Assembly (NCBI RefSeq): GCF_018327705.1 | Contig: NZ_BNEM01000002.1 | Span: forward strand, 558,001 to 622,000 | DNA length: 64,000 bases | Reading direction: 5' to 3' | Origin: Catellatospora sp. TT07R-123 | GTDB taxonomy: Bacteria > Actinomycetota > Actinomycetes > Mycobacteriales > Micromonosporaceae | Shown here: in pieces, positions 34,601 to 44,553 of the stretch | How positions within the stretch are numbered: position 1 is the first letter of the stretch | Layout: each line of letters starts with the position of its first letter | Position numbers and translations under genes: made by a program | The notes under the pieces: model-generated | What the model was told of the DNA's origin: nothing | Databases searched by the model: none | What the model saw: only the letters and a program-made list of their open reading frames with translations

Positions 34601-37600
34601 ATCGACATGTTGCCGTTGGGGTCGGTCACGGTGCGCAGGAACCCGCCGGTGTCGTACCCGTACAGGGTGAAGTGGCCTAGGGCGTCGGACTCGGCGACGA
34701 TGCGGTTGCTGGTGTCGTGGATGTAGGTCAGCTGCTGGCTGGCGGGATCGGTGACGACCGCAGTGACGCCGGTGATGTCGATGCTGGTGTCGCGGACGGT
34801 GAACTGGTCGTTGACCTGTTCGTTGGTCAGCGCGGTGGCGTAGACGGCGATGTCGGAGATCTTGCCGTTGAAATAGCTGGTCGTACCGCCGCCTAGGCCG
34901 GCCAGGCCGTTGCCGGTGGCTCCGCCGCCGACGCGCAGCGCGGCGGGCTGGGCCGCCGCGCGGGCTGAGGCGTCGGTAGTGGTCGCGGGGATCCCGTCGA
35001 GGTAGAGGGTCTGCACGGTATCGGTGCCGGTCAGCACGACGTGGTGCCATTTGCCGTCGTCGACACGGTTCGCGGCGGTGACGCCCTGGGTCCACTTCTG
35101 TGCGGGGGTGCCGTTGCAGGTCCACAGCTGCATCTGGGTCTGGTCGACGGTCGAGGAGGAGGGGATGTCCAGGCATCGGCCGGAGATCGGGTTGCGTAGG
35201 CCGCCGTTGTAGGACTCCCACAGCTGGGCGGTCGTCGGGGTGGTAGGGCAGGTGACGGCGGTGGCCAGTGATCCGGCGGCGGTGCCGGCGACCTGCAGGC
35301 ACTTGCCGCCCGAGCGCAGGGTCTGGTCGGCTTGCAGGGTCCAGCTCTGGTTGGTGCCTCCGTGGCAGGTGTGGATCACCACCCAGCCGGGGTGGCTGCT
35401 GGACACGTCCATGCACTTGGTGACGCCACCGGGTACGGACGTGATCGGACCGGTGGCCGCGGTGCCGGGGGCGGCGCCGCGCAGAAGTCCGTCGGCGCCG
35501 ATCCACAGCACGGGCCGGTTGTCGTGGGCGGCCAGGACCCGTCCCGGGGTGCTGGTCTGGAACCACATGCCGACCGACCCGGTCGTGGTGGGGGCGATCA
35601 CGTCGGTGCCGGTTTGCAGGTAGGAGGTGGTGCCGTTGAACGAGGCGACCTTGGTGTCGGTGAACGGACCGCCGGTGTTGTTGAGGGTGACCACGTTGTA
35701 CGTGGCGGTGTGGCCGTTGACCTGGTTGGTGGCGGTGAGGGTGCCGGTTTCGGCCAGGCGCCAGTAGTCGGTCGGGGCCGCGCCGAGCACAGCGCCGGCG
35801 TAGGCGGTGCCGCTGCGCTCGAGTGCGGGCGTGCTGGTCTGCCATACGCTGCCGTGGGCGTCGGTGACCGTGGCGAGCATGCCGGTCTTGGGGTTGTAGG
35901 TGACGTGCGCGGAGGCGCCGCCGCGGGGCTTGCCCACGTTGGTGAGCAGGTCGACGGACTGGCGGGCCCGGTAGAGCTGGGCGATGGCTTCCTCGTCCAG
36001 CGGCCGGTCGAATACGGAGACCTCGGCGATCGAGCCGGTGAAGTAGTCCAGGGTGCCGGTGTTCTTGATCGTGTTGGTGTGGGTCTGGTTGGGCCATTGT
36101 CCGCCCAGGAACCCGACGCCGAGGTAGTTGTAGACCGGGTCGATGTCGGCGATCGCGGCGTCGGACTTGGTGCCGACGAAGGTGCCGTCGACGTACATGG
36201 TCTGGCTGGTGCCGTTGGCGGTCAGGACGACGTGGTGCCATTGGCCGTCGGCGACCGAGCCGGTGGTCTGTAGCGGGGAGTGGGTGGTGGCGAACCAGGC
36301 CTGGTTGGTCTTGCGGACCGAGCCGCACGACCACAGCTGGATGTAGGTGCCGTTGGTGGTGTGGTTCAGTTCGGCGTCCAGGCACTTGCCGGACTGCAGG
36401 CCCATGATGCGGCCGTCGGCCAGCGGGACCCACTTCTGGTTGTTGCCGCTGTTGCAGGACCACAGTTGTACGTCGGTGCCGTCGACCAGGCCTGCGGCTT
36501 GGGCGTCGACGCATTTGGTGACCCCGCCGATGGTGGTGCGCAGCTCACCGGCGGCGGTGAGGGTCCACTGCTGGTCGGCGCCTCCTGCGCAGTCGTAGAT
36601 CATCAGCCGGGCGCCGTTGACCGCTAGTCCGTCTTCGACGTCCAGGCAGCGGCCGGAGCCGTAGCCGACGAAGCTGCCGACCGTTTCGGGTTTGGGCACG
36701 GTGGGGAACTGGCCGACGAGTTTGCCGTTGGCGCCGATGTACAGCGTCGGGTTATAGGCGCCGGTGGTGGTCGACGAGGTGACCGGGTCCCAGGACTGGC
36801 CGAGGAGCACTCCGTCGGTGGCGGTGGTGGTCTTGAACCACATGCTCACCGACTGGAACGTGGCGTTGCTGGCCAGGTCGGCCGGCAACGCCACCCGTGC
36901 CGAGCTGCCGTTGAACCCGGCGGCCGAGGTCGCCCCGCCGGCCAGCGGCCCGGTCTGGCCGAGCGTGACCGACCCGGCGTAGGTGCCCTGGTCGGTCTGC
37001 CCGTTGGCGATCACCGAGCTGGCCGCCGAGGTCGCGCCGGTGGTCTCGTTGAGCCGCCAGTAGGAGTGCGGGCCGATGTTCAGCGTCATGCCCTGGGCGA
37101 CCGAGTTCGTCTCATAGGTGTAGGACGTGCACGCGGTCGTCGTCGTCGGTGGGCAGAACCCGGCGAGCTTGTCGCCGAGGTAGCTGTAGTTCCAGGTCTG
37201 TGTGGACGTCGGGTCGCTGGCTACGGCCTTGTCGGTCACGACCGAGGTGACGTGCCGGGTGCTGGCCCCGGCGATCGTCGACCAGTTGAAGGTGAGCTTG
37301 CGACCGGACGCTGCTGTCAGCTGGTACAGCTCGTTACCGGTGTAGGTGACCGTCATGGTGCGGCCTTGCATGTCACGTACCGACGTCAGTGCCCACTGGC
37401 CCGTGGCGAGGACCTTGGTGTAGGTCCAGGCGGTGCCGTTCTTCTCTGTCAGCTCGTAGCCGCCGCTGATCTGGCGCAGGCTTTCGTAGCGGCCGGGCGG
37501 GGCGGTGAAGGTGGTGCCGTCGGCGTTGCGGCCGAACCCGGCTTCTCGGCCTGACGGGTAGGTCACCACCACGGTGCGGCCGCCGCCGCTGCCCCGCTCG

Positions 37601-39791
37601 GTGACTTTCGCGTCGGCCAGGGTTGCCCAGCCGCGACCGAACGCGTTGGTGCGCGGGTCCTGGCTGTTGTAGGACCGGGTCAGTGACAGCGCCGGCCCGA
37701 CTGTCGCGACGACGGCGTCGGTGGCCTCGGTGGTGAAGTTGCCTGCCATCGGGTCGAAGCCTTTGCCGCCGTTGCTAGACAGCGATGAGGTCGTCAGCGG
37801 CTGCGGCACCGGCGTGCGCAGCACGTTCATGGTCTGCCCGGAGGTCAGCGCCCCGTCGGAGGCCACGACCGTCCACAGGTAGGTCTCGTTCCAGTTCAGC
37901 AGGCCGGTCGGGACCTGGAAGCTGCGGGTGCTCTGCGCCTGCGACTCGTGGAGCACCTCCGCGTCCTTGTCGAAGATGATGAACTTGTAGGTGAGGCTCT
38001 TCGGGAACGCGTCCTGGTCGACCGCCGTGGCAAGCAGTTCCGGGGTCAGGGTCGGGGAGTTGTACCCGTTGGCCGGGTACTGGGCGGACACCTGCGGCGC
38101 CGTGTTCGGGGCGTAGGTGAGGACCAGTTCTGGGCTAAGCGCGTCGCCGACGTAGTTGTCGGAGGTGAACCGCTTCCACCCGGCCGCGTTGGACTCGCTG
38201 GCGGTCAGGGCCAGGCCGTTGTTGGCTCCTCCGGTCGACCAGTCGTTGAACGTGGCCGGGTTGAGCGTGACACTGCGCCACTCGCCGGTGCTGCGGTTGC
38301 CTGACGTGTTCTGGCAGGCCGGGTAGTTGTCGTCGATCTGCAGCGTGCCGATCGGGCTGCTGATGGACGGGCCCGGGTAGGTGTCGTCCTGCTTGAGCGC
38401 GCTCACCGTCCACGACTGCAGCACCTTGTGCACATAGACCGGCAGGTGGGTGACGCAGTCCCAGGACCAGGTGTGGTACAGCTTCAGCGTCGCACCGGTG
38501 ATGCGTGTGCCGAGGAAGCCCTGGTCGTCGAAATCGTTGAAGTGGATGAACGACCGGGCCTTACCTTCGCCGTCATAGCCGACGGCCAGGTCGTCGCCGT
38601 CCTGCTTCGACGTCCCGGTGCTGCTGTCGTTGTCGACGAACACGTCGTCGCTGGTGTAGGTGCTGATCGGTTCGATCGGCGGGTCGACTCGCACCGGGTA
38701 TACCCGCGCCGGGTCCGACAGCCACTGCCGGCTCGCGGTCACCCGCAGCGCGTACCCGCCCGCGTGGTCCTCCAGCGTGTAGGTGACCTCGTCCGAAGAG
38801 GAGCGGTCGCCGCTGGGCAGCCGTACGTAGGAGTCCTCCATGTGGCCCGGCCGGATCCCGGCTCGGACCACGCCTGTGCTGTCGGTGAACTCGACCCCGC
38901 CGTCGGCGCCGATCCGCGGAGTCAGACCCTTCGTCTGCAGCGGGAAAAGCCATGAGTTGGCCGCCAGCGGGGAACGCAGGATCAGTGTGTCCTTGACCAC
39001 GGTCGGCGTCGCGGCGAGTTCGGCGTCGGTGTAGGGCAGCACATCGCGGTACAGCGCGGTCGAACCTTCGATCGTCGGCTGGACAGAGGCCGCGCCGTCG
39101 AGCCAGAACCCGACCGACTGGTCAGCCGCAAGCGGCAATGTCACCCACGCAGTGCCAGGCGTGGTTTGGGCGGCGATCGAGGTGTCGACTGTGTTGGCCG
39201 CGACATGCAGTCGGCCGTCGCCACGTTTGGCCAGCTTGGTGTCGATCGGGGTCCAGGTGCCGTCCCCGGCGCGGTAGTTGACGGGGCCGGTGAACAGTCT
39301 GCGGGTGAAGGAACCGTCGGCGTTGCGGTAGGCGGTGCTGTTGCGCGTGGATTTGTCAGCTAGCCGGGTACTGGTCTTCTCATCGAAGACGCCGTCCAAG
39401 GCCGGGGTCGTCCATGGCTGCCCGCTCGGGTCCGGCTGCTCGGCTGCTCGGCTGCCAGTGCGCCGGGGACGGACACCGGCTTGCGACCGGACCCGCCGTT
39501 GGCTTGGGTGGCATCGGCTGAGGTGTAATGGCTGTCGCGTGCGCCTTTGCCCCCCGCCTGCTGCGGCAGCCGCGGGTCGTTGTCCGACCATGCCCAGCCG
39601 GGGCGCAGCCACGACCACAGCCAGGAGACCGGGAAGTCGTCACCAGGCGGCACTGCCCCGGCGGGAACTGCTAGCGACAATGACAGCGTCACCACCACGA
39701 CGGCGGCCAGGCGCCGCAGCCCGGCGGACGCAGGCGTGCGTCCGGAGCTGACTGCTGTCGTTATGACATAACGAGGCTGGCGGCTCGGCAT
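28171..39791 (-). CDS. Giant secreted RHS/YD-repeat polymorphic toxin, N-terminal frameshift
   Basis: The predicted product has about 3,870 residues if the frameshift at 39432-39455 is bridged. The ATG at 39791 has AGGGAG upstream and begins a clear Sec signal peptide (RRLAAVVVVTLSLSLAVPAGA). Its frame ends near 39360, while the body is in another frame. Removing one 8-bp repeat unit joins them as LAAEQPDPSGQPW. The body holds a DNRLRE/CBM-like N-region, LamG domains near 37060-35960, 35740-34850 and 33215-32640, and many YD repeats from 34730 to 30080. The first two LamGs each contain an inserted ricin-B lectin (near 36690-36290 and 35450-35090). A hydrophobic stretch (29500-29130), a pretoxin Hint domain (29103-28609) and a roughly 146-residue deaminase-like tip follow. 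Exported toxins of this type kill competing cells. An Imm1-like gene follows. Confidence 0.88.
28609..29103 (-). other. Pretoxin Hint (intein-like) domain
   Basis: This segment begins with Cys in FGCKHSFDPSTEVLMADG, continues with AIKDVAVGDRVIATDPETG, has the TTSHHPFW motif of Hint block B, and ends VLVHNC. These are the N-terminal nucleophile, the TxxH-like motif and the terminal HN-C of Hint autoprocessing domains. In polymorphic toxins this domain is thought to cut off the toxin tip after export. Confidence 0.85.
39432..39455 (-). repeat. 8-bp tandem repeat at the RHS frameshift
   Basis: Three 8-bp units lie in tandem (minus strand GCAGCCGA, GCAGCCGA, GCAGCCGG). With three units the signal-peptide frame leads to a stop near 39360; with two units it would run straight into the RHS body. 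A change of one unit (8 bp) therefore switches the frame. It fits slipped-strand phase variation, a fixed mutation, or a sequencing or assembly error. Confidence 0.85.
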
Positions 39792-39923
39792 GGCTGCACT
39801 CCCTGCTCGGCGAACGGCAGGCGGCACCATACCGAGATCAATCAGCCCACCGCTGCCCCTGCACCGCCGCTATCAGCCGCATACGCACGGGATCGGCTCA
39901 AGCCATAAACGCATGCTCCCCTA

Positions 39924-39951
39924 TGTATATGGTGGCAGTGACATCGGTCAA
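39924..39951 (-). promoter_or_regulatory. Promoter of the RHS toxin gene
   Basis: On the minus strand TTGACC (39946-39951) is 16 bases from TATACA (39924-39929), close to the vegetative consensus and unusual in this GC-rich window. The start codon at 39791 is about 130 bases downstream. The rest of the 330-base gap to 40122 holds no other gene. Confidence 0.7.
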
Positions 39952-40121
39952 CTACCCACAGTTACCGACTTGATGGCGACACCTGGCCGACTCGCACCTG
40001 CGTCAACCGAGAAGAATCTTTACCAATTCGTTACCGTGTCTCGTGAACCATTTTGAAGGCCTGCGCGTTGGTCGTTATGGTTTGCAGCTCTCTCCCGCAT
40101 CAGTGCAGTTCCGGCCACGCA

Positions 40122-40610
40122 TCAACCGAATACATCCGTGATGAGATCGCATGCCGCCATTCGCGACGCTTGCAGCGTTTCCAACCCCGCTCCATCATCG
40201 ACACCCACCAACACGAACCGTTGACCCGTGAACCGGGAAGCGCTTTCACGCACAGCCTGAACCGGAACGTCACCGACCGCTATGATCATCTCGCAGTCCG
40301 ACTGAGCCAGCCCTGCCACGAACGTCCGGCCGTTGTCGGCCGTCTGCGCACCGGTGACGGCCAGGTACTGCACCTTCACCAGCGTCTGTAACGACCCGTC
40401 GCTCAGGCCAAGCCACACCTGCTTGGCTGGTTCCTTCAGGATCCCGTCCTGATCAGTCAACAGACACACGGCTTCGTCACGGTACGTCCGAGAGCTTGCC
40501 TCCTCATCGACACCGTCGTTTGCGACGATCAGCATCTGCCATGCCACGGCACCAAGCACGATAAGCGCGGCGACCGCCCACCCCCACCACCAGAACCGCA
40601 CCCGACCCAC
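40122..40610 (-). CDS. Membrane-anchored hypothetical protein
   Basis: The product has 162 residues. The N-terminus (MGRVRFWWWGWAVAALIVLGAVAWQMLIV) is a single membrane anchor with no signal-cleavage motif, and the rest would face outward. The exported part (CLLTDQDGI, LVKVQYLAVTG, TFVAGLAQSDCEMIIAVG) faintly resembles BMP-family periplasmic binding proteins, but it is far too short to be a complete one. A GTG start is supported by AGGGGG five bases upstream. It lies upstream of the RHS promoter in the same orientation; a role in toxin delivery is not supported. Function unknown. Confidence 0.6.
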   Translation of the reverse strand: MGRVRFWWWGWAVAALIVLGAVAWQMLIVANDGVDEEASSRTYRDEAVCLLTDQDGILKEPAKQVWLGLSDGSLQTLVKVQYLAVTGAQTADNGRTFVAGLAQSDCEMIIAVGDVPVQAVRESASRFTGQRFVLVGVDDGAGLETLQASRMAACDLITDVFG

Positions 40611-41133
40611 ATCGGCCCCCTGAACGTCCGCCTCACTAGATCAAGGCAGTAAGGTCCCGCAGCGCCCCCGTCGTGTCAAGACTCGGTGCATGGGCGGCTG
40701 GTACCCGTCCCGCAACCATGCTCCAGTCCGCACCAAACCGGGCAACCCGCCAGCAGATATCGCAGCGGACTCACCTTCGGATGATGGCCGGCAGGACCGC
40801 AGAACGCCGCATGCCGCGACTCGCGACCATCGCCGCGTCCGGGTCACCGTCGTCGGGCCGGGCTGAGCGTCGGCCGCCTGGAAGCACTCGCGACCGCCGG
40901 CGCGTTCGCGTGCTTCGGCCTCGACTGCCACGCCGCGCCGTGAGGTGCCAGCGCCGCCGCCCAGGACACCCCGAACAAGCCCGCGGGCAAACACACCCCG
41001 GCCCTTCCCGGATGGAGGCGGCGGACCTGCTCGTCACCGGCGTCTGGGCTACCGGCCTGCCGCCGGACAACCGTCCGATCAAGCTCGTCCGCGGCAACCT
41101 CGACGCCGACGGTGGGGCGCCCTCGTGGCCGCC
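40611..41133. other. Gap without a supported gene
   Basis: About 520 bases between the membrane-anchored protein and the beta-propeller gene. Open frames on both strands are low-complexity Arg/Pro/Ala-rich, without ribosome sites or recognisable domains. It could be a decayed gene, but I see no family signal. Confidence 0.4.
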
Positions 41134-42057
41134 TCAGCGCAGGACGGCCGGGGACTCGGCGTCGGCGGCCAGCAGCCGTGGTGCGCCGCCGCCGTCCGCA
41201 GGTACCGTCCACACATCGGCTCCCGATCCAGGGCGCGGCAGCCCGTAGGCCACGGTCCGGTCGTCGAGCCACGCGACCTGGTCGTCGACGCTGCGCGTCT
41301 CGGCCAGCGGGGTCTGCGTCAGGTCGGCCAGTGACAGCACCGTCAGCCGCCAGCTGCGGTCCGGGAGCATCTTCTTGTACGCCAGGCGGGTGTTGTCCGG
41401 CGAAAGTGACGGACACTCCACGTTCTCGGCTATCCGCCGCATGGACCTGGTGGCGAAGTCACCCTCCATCAGGAAACGGCGGCCTCCCGTGGACATCGTC
41501 GCGTAGAACCGGTTCTCGTCGGCGGCGAACGTGACTCCCCAGAAATTGGCGTCCTGGTTGGGGCGGCCGTCCTGCACGGTGAACCCCTCCAGGCTGTCCA
41601 CGAGCGTTCCGGTACGGGTGTCGAGGATCCCGGTGCGGGTCGAGAATTCGCCGGTGTTGTAGGAGTCCCCGGTGACGAACACGGTCCACGACACCATCCG
41701 GCCGTCAGCCGAGACCCGCACCCGGTTGGGTACCCCGCCGAGCGGCTCGGTGCGCAGCTCCCGCAGTGCGTTGTCGAGCACCACGAGCTGGTAGGAGCCT
41801 GCTCCCTCGCGGAGGCAGGCCCCGGTTCCCGCCGCGGCGTACACCCGGGCGCAGACCAGCGGCGTCTGCGCCCGAGTGCCGTCGGGATACTGCACGGCCA
41901 TGCGCCCGGAGACGGTGTCTCGGACCAGCAGCCCTGGCCCGGTCAGGGCGACGCCGGTTTCGGTCACGGCCGGAACGGGCCTGGCCAGCGCGTACCCCAC
42001 AGCGACGGCCGCGAGCAGCGCAGCTGCGGCGACGGTGGTGACTATGCGCCATTTCAT
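41134..42057 (-). CDS. Secreted/anchored beta-propeller (TolB/WD40-like) protein
   Basis: This 307-residue protein has an N-terminal hydrophobic export segment (IVTTVAAAALLAAVAVGYALA). The body is rich in beta-propeller blades with SADGRMVSWTVFV, SLSPDNTRLAYKK and WLDDRTVAYGL repeats, typical of TolB-like or WD40-like six-bladed folds. It likely binds a ligand or acts as a scaffold outside the membrane. Its start overlaps the truncated MFS gene's stop (ATGA), so the two were once one operon with a transporter. The partner is broken, which may leave this gene without its original job. Confidence 0.75.
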   Translation of the reverse strand: MKWRIVTTVAAAALLAAVAVGYALARPVPAVTETGVALTGPGLLVRDTVSGRMAVQYPDGTRAQTPLVCARVYAAAGTGACLREGAGSYQLVVLDNALRELRTEPLGGVPNRVRVSADGRMVSWTVFVTGDSYNTGEFSTRTGILDTRTGTLVDSLEGFTVQDGRPNQDANFWGVTFAADENRFYATMSTGGRRFLMEGDFATRSMRRIAENVECPSLSPDNTRLAYKKMLPDRSWRLTVLSLADLTQTPLAETRSVDDQVAWLDDRTVAYGLPRPGSGADVWTVPADGGGAPRLLAADAESPAVLR

Positions 42058-42695
42058 GAGTCACGTCCTTTGAGCAGGATTGCGGACACGGGCAGGGCCA
42101 CGGCAACGGCGCCGGCCGCGGCCAGGCACGCGGCGGGCGCGCCCCAGAACTGCCAGGCCAGGCCGAACAGCACCGACGAGCCGAGGTAGGCCAGCGCCTG
42201 CCCGCTCTGGATCAGTGCCAGGCCGCTGGTGCGCAGCGCTTCGGGTAGCAATGAACCGGCCAGTGCCATCAGGACGCCGTCGGTGCCTGCGTAGAACGCC
42301 CCGTACAGCAGCAGGATCAGCGGCAGTGGGCCTTGCCCGGCGGCCAGCAGCAGGTAGACGGCGAGCAGGGCGGCGTATCCGGCGAGGATCACCGGCCAGC
42401 GGCCCACCCGGTCGGCCAGTCTGCCGGCGGGGATGGACAGGAGCAGGTATGCCAGGCTCGTGCCGACGGCCAGCAGCGGGAAGGCCAGGACGGGCAGGTC
42501 GTCGCGGCGCTGCAGGATCAGGTACACGAAGCCGTCGCCGACGGTGCTGAGGCCGAGCAGTACCGCGGCCACGGTGAGGGTGCGGAACCGGCGTCCGCGC
42601 AACAGCCCGAAAGCGGCCGTTGGCGACACCTTGGCCGGGGGCAGTGCGCCGCGGTGGTCTCGGACGAACAGTGCCAGCAGCAGCACGCCGAACAC
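42054..42695 (-). pseudogene. C-terminal half of an MFS transporter
   Basis: The product has 213 residues with six hydrophobic helices, including a loop GRLADRVGRWPVILAGY typical of the MFS inter-helix motif. MFS proteins normally have 12 helices and about 400 residues; only the second half is present. Upstream in the same frame the sequence (AGWTASTRSS and a Ser-run) does not look like transporter helices, and no N-half appears in other frames through 43112. It is most simply a 5'-deleted gene. The start codon shown is only the first available GTG. Confidence 0.75.
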
Positions 42696-43112
42696 GGCGA
42701 CACACGCGCTGCTGCGGGTCGAGGCGGTCCAGCCCGCTGCTGCGCGACCGCTGGATGAGCTGGACGGACCAGGGTCGGCCGGTGCACTGCTCCGACGACC
42801 GGTATCGTCCGGGCGTGGTGGCCTTCACCATCCATCCGGCGTCGTGAGGTTGTGGGCCGCACCGCCGCCCGGATCGGCGAGGTTTCCGGCGTGTCCGGGT
42901 CGCCGCCGGACCGCTGGACGTAGGACCGGACTTCTCGGCCGCGGACCGGGCACCCGGCGGCGCCGGTCCGTATCAGCGAAGGCTGCGCCGCGGCGGCAGC
43001 CGGATCTGGCCTGCGCCGCAGGAGTCCAGGCCAGCAGCAGCAGATTGGCCCTACCCACAGTTGCGCCGCAACAGGCACGCTGACGTCGGACGTGCCCAGG
43101 TGAGGAGTGGCG
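42696..43112. other. Gap without a supported gene
   Basis: About 420 bases between the MFS fragment and the DJ-1 gene. A rightward frame reads DRWMSWTDQGRPVHCSDDRY, which does not match any family I recognise. The segment probably covers the deletion scar of the missing MFS N-half. Confidence 0.4.
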
Positions 43113-43721
43113 ATGCAGGTAGCCGTGGTGACTTTCGACGGGTTCAACGAGCTCGACGCCATTCATCGCCGCCTCGATGATCAACAGGTGTCGCAAGAGC
43201 GGTCTGCGGGCCTTCATCACCACCCCCACGCCATCGGTCACGTCGATGAATGGCGTCGAGGTGACCGGTCAGCGACCGCTGGAGTTCGTCACCGAGGCCG
43301 ACGCCGTTCTGATCGGCAGCGGAGTGAGGACCCGCGACGTGATCGCCGATGACCGGCTGCTGTCACTGTTGCCGCTCGACCCTTCGCGGCAGCTGATCGG
43401 GTCGCAGTGCTCCGGGGCGCTCGTACTGGCCCGGCTCGGGCTGCTGGGCACCATGCCGGCGTGCACGGACCTGACCAGCCGGCCGTACGTCGAGGCGTAC
43501 GGCTCACCGTGCTGGACGCGCCGTTCCACGCCGAGGGCAACATCGCCACCGCCGGCGGCTGCCTGGCGTCACAGTACCTGGCGACCTGGGTGATCACCCG
43601 AGCTCTGGGGCAGGCGGCCGCTCGCGACGTCGTCGGCTACGTGGCTCCGGTCGGCGAGAACGAGGAAACCGTCGAACGCGCCATGCGAGCCGTAGGTGCC
43701 GGTGAGACCGCATTGCGCTGA
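43113..43721 (+). pseudogene. DJ-1/PfpI-family gene with two compensating indels
   Basis: The gene starts at the ATG at 43113 with GAGGAG upstream. Frame 1 gives MQVAVVTFDGFNELDA, then one extra base near 43161 shifts to frame 2, which reads INRCRKSGLRAFITTPTP and SQCSGALVLARLG (the nucleophile-elbow Cys). One base is missing near 43503, restoring frame 1 for TVLDAPFHAEGNIATAGG to the stop. The unbroken product would be about 200 residues, normal for this family of glutamine-amidotransferase-like proteins. Between the indels the protein is fully conserved, so either the breaks are recent or they are base-calling errors. A functional protein is unlikely as read. Confidence 0.85.
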
Positions 43722-43759
43722 CGGCGCCGTGCACGGGCGTGTGGCATCGGCCGGGAGCG

Positions 43760-44185
43760 TCAGTAGGGCGATGTCGCGTTGTTCCGTGCCCAGAGCCTCT
43801 CGGCTTCGGAGCCACCCGGCGGCGGCACCAGGCCGTTGATCATCCACAGGTCCTCGCTGGTCTCGTCCACGTGGAACTCCCAGTGCACCCCCGGGATGTC
43901 TGCGATGTCGAGCCGCAGGATCTCCTCGACCCACCGGGCCGTCCGGCGCCTGCTGTCCTGGTCAGGATTGTGGCGGGCGATATGATCGATGACGACGCGG
44001 ACCGCGACCGACGCCGGCTCCCCGCCGACGAAGAAGTCCTCGGGACGGGTCTCGTGGAACAGCGTCATCACGTAGAACCGCGGCAGCCCGATCGCCTCGT
44101 AGCTTTCGGTGATGCGAGCAGCGAGCCGACGCTTCTGCTCGGCCGTGAACACTCCGGGCGTGTGATACACGTTCCACAGCGGCAT
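43760..44185 (-). CDS. Tautomerase-superfamily protein (cis-CaaD/MSAD-like)
   Basis: The product has 141 residues. After Met removal the N-terminus is Pro-Leu-Trp, giving the catalytic Pro1 of the tautomerase superfamily. The MPLWNVYHTPGVFTAEQKRRLAARITESYEAIGLPRFYV opening, split here by position 2-20 and 21-38, matches the beta-alpha fold of cis-3-chloroacrylic acid dehalogenase-like proteins. A conserved Arg/Glu-rich RWVEEILRL region and WEFHVDE motif follow. Family members catalyse keto-enol tautomerisation or hydrolytic dehalogenation; substrate unknown. It converges on the DJ-1 pseudogene, with 38 bases between stops. Start ATG is unambiguous. Confidence 0.8.
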   Translation of the reverse strand: MPLWNVYHTPGVFTAEQKRRLAARITESYEAIGLPRFYVMTLFHETRPEDFFVGGEPASVAVRVVIDHIARHNPDQDSRRRTARWVEEILRLDIADIPGVHWEFHVDETSEDLWMINGLVPPPGGSEAERLWARNNATSPY

Positions 44186-44553
44186 GGCAGATCACAGCTC
44201 CTGCACGCTCAGATATGACGGCGGGCGACGGACGACGGTCACCGCGCCGGTCCTGGGCTGGTGCCCCGATCGCCGCAGCCTCATCAGATCAAATTACCGC
44301 TGGTGGCGGTCGACGCGTCAGCTTTCCCGCCTGAATGCCGCCGGACGGTCGGGTTCCAAAGCCCAAGCCTCGTGCAGCAGCAGTGGCACGCCGACAGCGA
44401 AGTCGGCGGTACCTGGGACCTCATGGCAGCTCTTCAGCGAGGCAGTCAGTGGCGACCACGGCGCGTGCATCGACGGTCGTTTCGTGCGGTGGCGGCGCCA
44501 CACAGGCAGCCCATAGACTCACGACGATAGAAACAAGCCCTTGGGGAGGCCGT
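44186..44553. other. Gap without a supported gene
   Basis: About 370 bases between divergent genes. Frames are short and Arg-rich. It probably contains promoters of the tautomerase and the secreted protein, but no clear -35/-10 pair was found by eye. Confidence 0.35.

Noticed and set aside
29809-34680. Gly/Val-rich long frames on the plus strand under the RHS gene
   Set aside because: They are mirror readings of the YD-repeat coding strand; the repeats are coding repeats rather than an insertion sequence or satellite.
39456-39618. Upstream extension of the RHS body frame as the true N-terminus
   Set aside because: That frame has no ribosome site or signal peptide, whereas the frame starting at 39791 has both and joins the body after removing one repeat unit.
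27299-40121. RHS region as a mobile island
   Set aside because: No tRNA, integrase, transposase or flanking direct repeat was seen; only the tip and immunity gene differ in composition.
40641-41248. Candidate genes on either strand in this gap
   Set aside because: Basic, low-complexity frames with no ribosome sites and no recognisable domain.
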